From positions 1 to 5,790 of the forward strand of contig CALVVD010000064.1 in the NCBI GenBank assembly GCA_944363745.1: DNA of 5,790 nt, given 5' to 3'. A program made the position numbers and the translations under genes. The notes under the pieces were generated by a model. It made no database searches. It was not told the origin of the DNA and saw only the letters and a list, made by a program, of their open reading frames with translations. This document shows, piece by piece, positions 4,478-5,790 of this stretch. The DNA comes from an uncultured Bacilli bacterium. Lineage in GTDB: Bacteria; Bacillota_I; Bacilli_A; RF39; UBA660. The number at the start of each line of letters is the position of its first letter. Within the stretch, counting starts at the first letter, position 1.

Positions 4478-5779
4478 ATGGAATTAAGAGTTTTAGAAAA
4501 AAATGAATATGAAAAATTTGTAAAGACAAATCCTTACAAAAGCCATTTTTTACAGTCTTATGATTGGGGACAATTATCTAAGGAAGAAAGAGGTCTTACT
4601 CCTTATTATTTAGGGCTTGATGATAATGGTAAAATTGTAGGGGCAACTTTACTTTTAAAGAAAAGTTTGCCTTTAGGATTATGTTATTTGTATGCCCCAA
4701 GAGGTTATGTAATTAACTTTAACGATAAAAAAATACTTGATAAGTTTACAGAAGAGGTTGTAAAGTTTGCGAAAAGAAAAAAGGCAATTTACGTAAAGAT
4801 TGACCCTGATATTATTTGGAAGAAGGAAGATTATAAAGGTGAAGTTAGCGAGGTTGAATCTAAAGATAAGAAGATTTATAATGAATTACTTAGATTAGGT
4901 TATAAACATATGGGCTTTACTAAGAATTTTGAGAGTTCACAACCTAGGTATACTTTTAGAATTGATTTAAAGCAGTCTATGGAAGAAATTGAGAGTCATT
5001 TTTCAAAGACTACAAAACAAAGAATTGCCAAGTCTCTTAAGCTTAAGACGAAAGTAGAAATAGGAACAGAAGAAGATTTAGAAACTTTTTATCATTTAAT
5101 GATGTTAACAGAGTCAAGGAAGGATTTTGTTTCTTATGGGATAGATTATTATAAGACTTTATATAGGCTATTTAATGAGGATAATAAAGCGACTTTGTTT
5201 TTGGGAAAAGTTAATATCAAAGATAGCTTAGAGGTATTAGAGAATGATTTAGATGAAGTTAATAAAAAGATAGATGAACTTCCTAAAGAGAATATGTCTA
5301 AGAGTGCTAAAAATAAGCTTAAGGAGTTTACAAGACAAAAAGAAAATCTCGAAAAAGAAGTTGATAAATATAATAACTATTTAAAAGAATATGGAGAAAA
5401 AGTTACTTTATCTGCCCATATGATAATAGAATATGGGGATAAAGCTTGGGTTCTATATGCAGGTAATCATAATATCTTAACAGAAACTTATGTTAATTAT
5501 CATACATACTTTGAACATTTAAAATTCTGTAAAGATAGAGGATTAAAAATATATGATCAGTTTGGAACGATTGGAGATTTATCTAAAGATAATCCTAGAC
5601 TTGGTCTACATGAGTTTAAAAAGAAATTTGGTGGGGACTATGTTGAGTTTATGGGGGAATTTGACTATGTTGTTAAACCAATCTATTACTTTGCTTTTAC
5701 AAAGTTAGTAACAATTTATAGAAATATGATTAAAAAAAGAAAGAAGAAGGAACTTAATGATGAAATTAAAAGAGATTAG
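4478..5779 (+). CDS. FemAB-family aminoacyltransferase (peptidoglycan cross-bridge, MurM/FemX-like)
   Basis: A 433-residue cytoplasmic FemABX enzyme. Members transfer amino acids from aminoacyl-tRNA to the stem peptide of lipid II, building the interpeptide bridge. The length fits FemA/MurM. Recognisable family blocks are HFLQSYDWGQL (23-33), LYAPRGYV (71-78), QPRYTFRIDL (155-164), a KTTKQRIAKSLK block (178-189), then a two-helix coiled-coil arm at about 246-305, the core strand AWVLYAGN (323-330), and the family-typical ending LGLHEFKKKFGGDYVEFMGEFD (376-396). The helical arm, similar in kind to that of seryl-tRNA synthetase in known FemA structures, is thought to help tRNA binding. The C-terminus is very basic (KKRKKK). 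The amino acid added and the position in the bridge cannot be read from sequence. The ATG at 4478 has AGGAAGTGA just upstream. The gene overlaps by 20 nt the start of a second, probably related, gene. Confidence 0.93.
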   Translation: MELRVLEKNEYEKFVKTNPYKSHFLQSYDWGQLSKEERGLTPYYLGLDDNGKIVGATLLLKKSLPLGLCYLYAPRGYVINFNDKKILDKFTEEVVKFAKRKKAIYVKIDPDIIWKKEDYKGEVSEVESKDKKIYNELLRLGYKHMGFTKNFESSQPRYTFRIDLKQSMEEIESHFSKTTKQRIAKSLKLKTKVEIGTEEDLETFYHLMMLTESRKDFVSYGIDYYKTLYRLFNEDNKATLFLGKVNIKDSLEVLENDLDEVNKKIDELPKENMSKSAKNKLKEFTRQKENLEKEVDKYNNYLKEYGEKVTLSAHMIIEYGDKAWVLYAGNHNILTETYVNYHTYFEHLKFCKDRGLKIYDQFGTIGDLSKDNPRLGLHEFKKKFGGDYVEFMGEFDYVVKPIYYFAFTKLVTIYRNMIKKRKKKELNDEIKRD

Positions 5780-5790
5780 TTTTGAAGAAT
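5760..5790 (+). CDS. Second FemAB-family gene, N-terminal fragment (cut by window edge)
   Basis: An ATG at 5760 opens a frame, different from that of the preceding gene, that stays open to the window end: MKLKEISFEE. It lines up with the start of the complete FemAB-family protein just upstream (MELRVLEKNE): same length before the acidic residues, same M-x-L-[RK] opening. AGAAGGAA lies about 8 nt before this ATG; an ATG directly before it at 5757 is 5 nt away and less favourable. It overlaps the preceding gene by 20 nt, indicating translational coupling. Tandem FemAB paralogs (FemA/FemB, MurM/MurN) that act one after another on the bridge are well known. Only ten codons are visible, so the family call is an inference. 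Confidence 0.55.
   Translation, partial: MKLKEISFEE

Overview
The window is AT-rich DNA from a low-GC Gram-positive bacterium, most likely an uncultured gut-type member of the Bacilli (Bacillota). Supporting evidence is the Firmicutes-style Shine-Dalgarno sites (GGAGG, AAGGAG), near-consensus sigma-A promoters, YtxH and DUF948 family envelope proteins, an LTGC lipoprotein and a FemAB-type peptidoglycan aminoacyltransferase. A wall-building enzyme argues against a wall-less mycoplasma. trmB ends naturally at a TGA codon and Trp is written TGG in the places I read it, so genetic code 11 fits and the mycoplasma code 4 does not. The species cannot be named from this sequence.

Layout: five complete genes and two promoter/terminator-defined units lie on the minus strand from 4040 down to 996: trmB, then a four-gene envelope cluster (lipoprotein, a long charged probably disordered protein, a DUF948-like membrane protein, a YtxH-like protein). 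The cluster has its own strong promoter overlapping the trmB stop codon and closes with a hairpin overlapping the ytxH stop codon. Its genes are packed with 18 nt, 2 nt and -8 nt spacing. Further along the minus strand (872 to 1) are a membrane-anchored protein of unknown function and, 24 nt downstream, the first 29 codons of a type IV pilin-like protein that runs off the left edge.

Divergently, on the plus strand, a small 81-residue Met/Asn/Pro-rich coiled-coil protein has its own rho-independent terminator. It is followed by a consensus promoter driving a 433-residue FemAB-family ligase, whose last 20 nt overlap the start of what looks like a second FemAB-family gene cut by the right edge.

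The common theme is the cell envelope: peptidoglycan cross-bridge synthesis on one side, and a compact lipoprotein/membrane/coiled-coil operon of unknown purpose plus a pilin-like gene on the other, with trmB as an ordinary housekeeping tRNA-modification gene between them. The least described parts are the 324-residue protein with its YG motifs, the lipoprotein-led operon that contains it, and the small perfect-heptad protein. No mobile elements, CRISPR arrays, tRNAs or rRNAs were seen. No stretch longer than 300 bases lacks a gene.
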